A DNA stretch of 6,924 nucleotides, taken from DASZZY01 sp036260395 (lineage in GTDB: Bacteria > Actinomycetota > UBA4738 > CALAEC01). The number at the start of each line of letters is the position of its first letter. Position 1 is the first letter of the stretch. The notes below the pieces were generated by a model. It made no database searches, had not been told where the DNA came from, and saw only the letters and a list, made by a program, of their open reading frames with translations. Below are positions 6,362 to 6,924 of the stretch, piece by piece. The stretch spans positions 1 through 6,924 of the forward strand of contig DASZZY010000021.1 of assembly GCA_036260395.1 (NCBI GenBank), given 5' to 3'. Position numbers and translations under genes: made by a program.

Positions 6362-6924
6362 GTGTCGAAGCGGCCTCTCCTCCTGGCGATCGTCGGCCTG
6401 CTCGGCCTGGGGGCGGCCGTGGCGGTCTCCACGGCCCTCACGGTGGCCGGCGACGGCACAGACCCCCGGTGTCCGGACGAGGCCTACGGCTGCGCCACCT
6501 TCCGCCCCGGCGAGGCCGTCCGCGTGGGGCTCCTCGTCACGCGGGCCGGCGCGGACGACGCGACGGCCGTGGCGGCCCGGCGCGGCGCCCGGCTGGCCAT
6601 CGAGGCCCACGGCCCCCGCCTGGCGGGCCGCCCCCTCGACCTCCTCGTGCAGACGCCCGAGTGCTCGGCCCGCGGGGCCGCCCGGGGGGCGCGCGAGCTG
6701 GCCTCCGACCCGCCCTTCGAGCCACCCGTGCTGGCCGTGGTCGGGATGACGTGCCGCGCCGCCCTCCAGCCCGCGGTGCAGATCCTCAGCGACTCGGGGG
6801 TGGCCTACGTGACGGCGACGCCCGGGGACGTCGCGTTCACCGACCCGCCCCGCTCGTTCCTGGCCCGTCCGCCGGTGGGAGAGCCCGACCGCCGCTTCCG
6901 GCGGCTCTACCGGGCTCGCTACGG
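6362..6924 (+). CDS. ABC-type branched-chain amino acid-like substrate-binding protein (5' part)
   Basis: The reading frame stays open to the window end, giving 187 complete codons of a longer gene. A basic start (VSKR) precedes a hydrophobic segment at about residues 5-29, a signal peptide or membrane anchor without a lipobox cysteine. From about residue 52 the sequence follows the type I periplasmic binding protein pattern: VRVGLLV (53-59), GARLAIE (75-81), LAGRPLDLLVQ (87-97), VLAVVGMTC (123-131) and ILSDSGVAYVTATPG (141-155). Cys101 and Cys131 sit where LivJ-type proteins form a conserved disulfide. Such proteins capture amino acids or other small molecules for an ABC permease, but the ligand cannot be read from this part and no permease gene is in view. 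GTG at 6362 was chosen because it directly precedes the signal segment. AGAAAGG (6351-6357) lies four bases upstream, and TATAGA (6348-6353) could be a -10 for a leaderless message. The gene starts 30 bases after the tRNA. Confidence 0.85.
   Translation, partial: MSKRPLLLAIVGLLGLGAAVAVSTALTVAGDGTDPRCPDEAYGCATFRPGEAVRVGLLVTRAGADDATAVAARRGARLAIEAHGPRLAGRPLDLLVQTPECSARGAARGARELASDPPFEPPVLAVVGMTCRAALQPAVQILSDSGVAYVTATPGDVAFTDPPRSFLARPPVGEPDRRFRRLYRARY

Noticed and set aside
5878..6610. Long - strand reading frames across the tRNA, with peptides such as GGIRTRTGFRPMDFESILS
   Set aside because: These are antisense translations of the tRNA-Leu sequence and its flanks. Such peptides are a familiar artefact in automatic annotation.

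Overview
The window is high-GC DNA, about 73-75% in the stretches I counted inside genes, with compact genes and GTG/ATG starts. It encodes a replicative DNA polymerase III alpha subunit whose N-terminal PHP nuclease site is complete, a state typical of Actinomycetota and many other non-proteobacterial lineages. Together with a helix-turn-helix/LAGLIDADG-like relic of a type I associate with actinobacterial genomes, this suggests a chromosomal fragment of a (probably uncultivated) actinobacterium. I cannot fix the lineage further from sequence alone.

Layout. A perfect hairpin at bases 1-20 probably belongs to the end of an upstream transcript. A small membrane-anchored protein with a PsbP-like outer domain follows on the + strand (55-630). 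It converges with a RecB/Cas4-type PD-(D/E)XK nuclease on the - strand (627-1751), and the two genes overlap by four bases in a CTAG that gives each its stop codon. A 134-base divergent control region (1752-1885) separates the nuclease from dnaE (1886-5410, + strand). It holds overlapping divergent promoter-like elements, an inverted repeat around them, two tandem DnaA-box-like sites and a 17-base palindrome.

Downstream of dnaE the composition drops to about 59% GC over a frameshifted relic of a helix-turn-helix plus LAGLIDADG-like protein (5462-6226). Nineteen bases later comes a tRNA-Leu(CAA) gene (6246-6331) with an unusual D-arm. The window ends inside a secreted or membrane-anchored substrate-binding protein of the branched-chain amino acid ABC transporter type (6362 onward).

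How the parts may work together. dnaE and the nuclease share a control region with DnaA-like sites, so replication polymerase and a probable DNA-processing nuclease may be co-regulated with replication initiation; this is inference. The relic looks like the decayed remains of a selfish or regulatory gene that landed between dnaE and the tRNA. I did not find a defence island, CRISPR array, insertion sequence or other clearly new multi-gene system. The most unusual parts are the dnaE/nuclease control region and the relic next to the odd tRNA.
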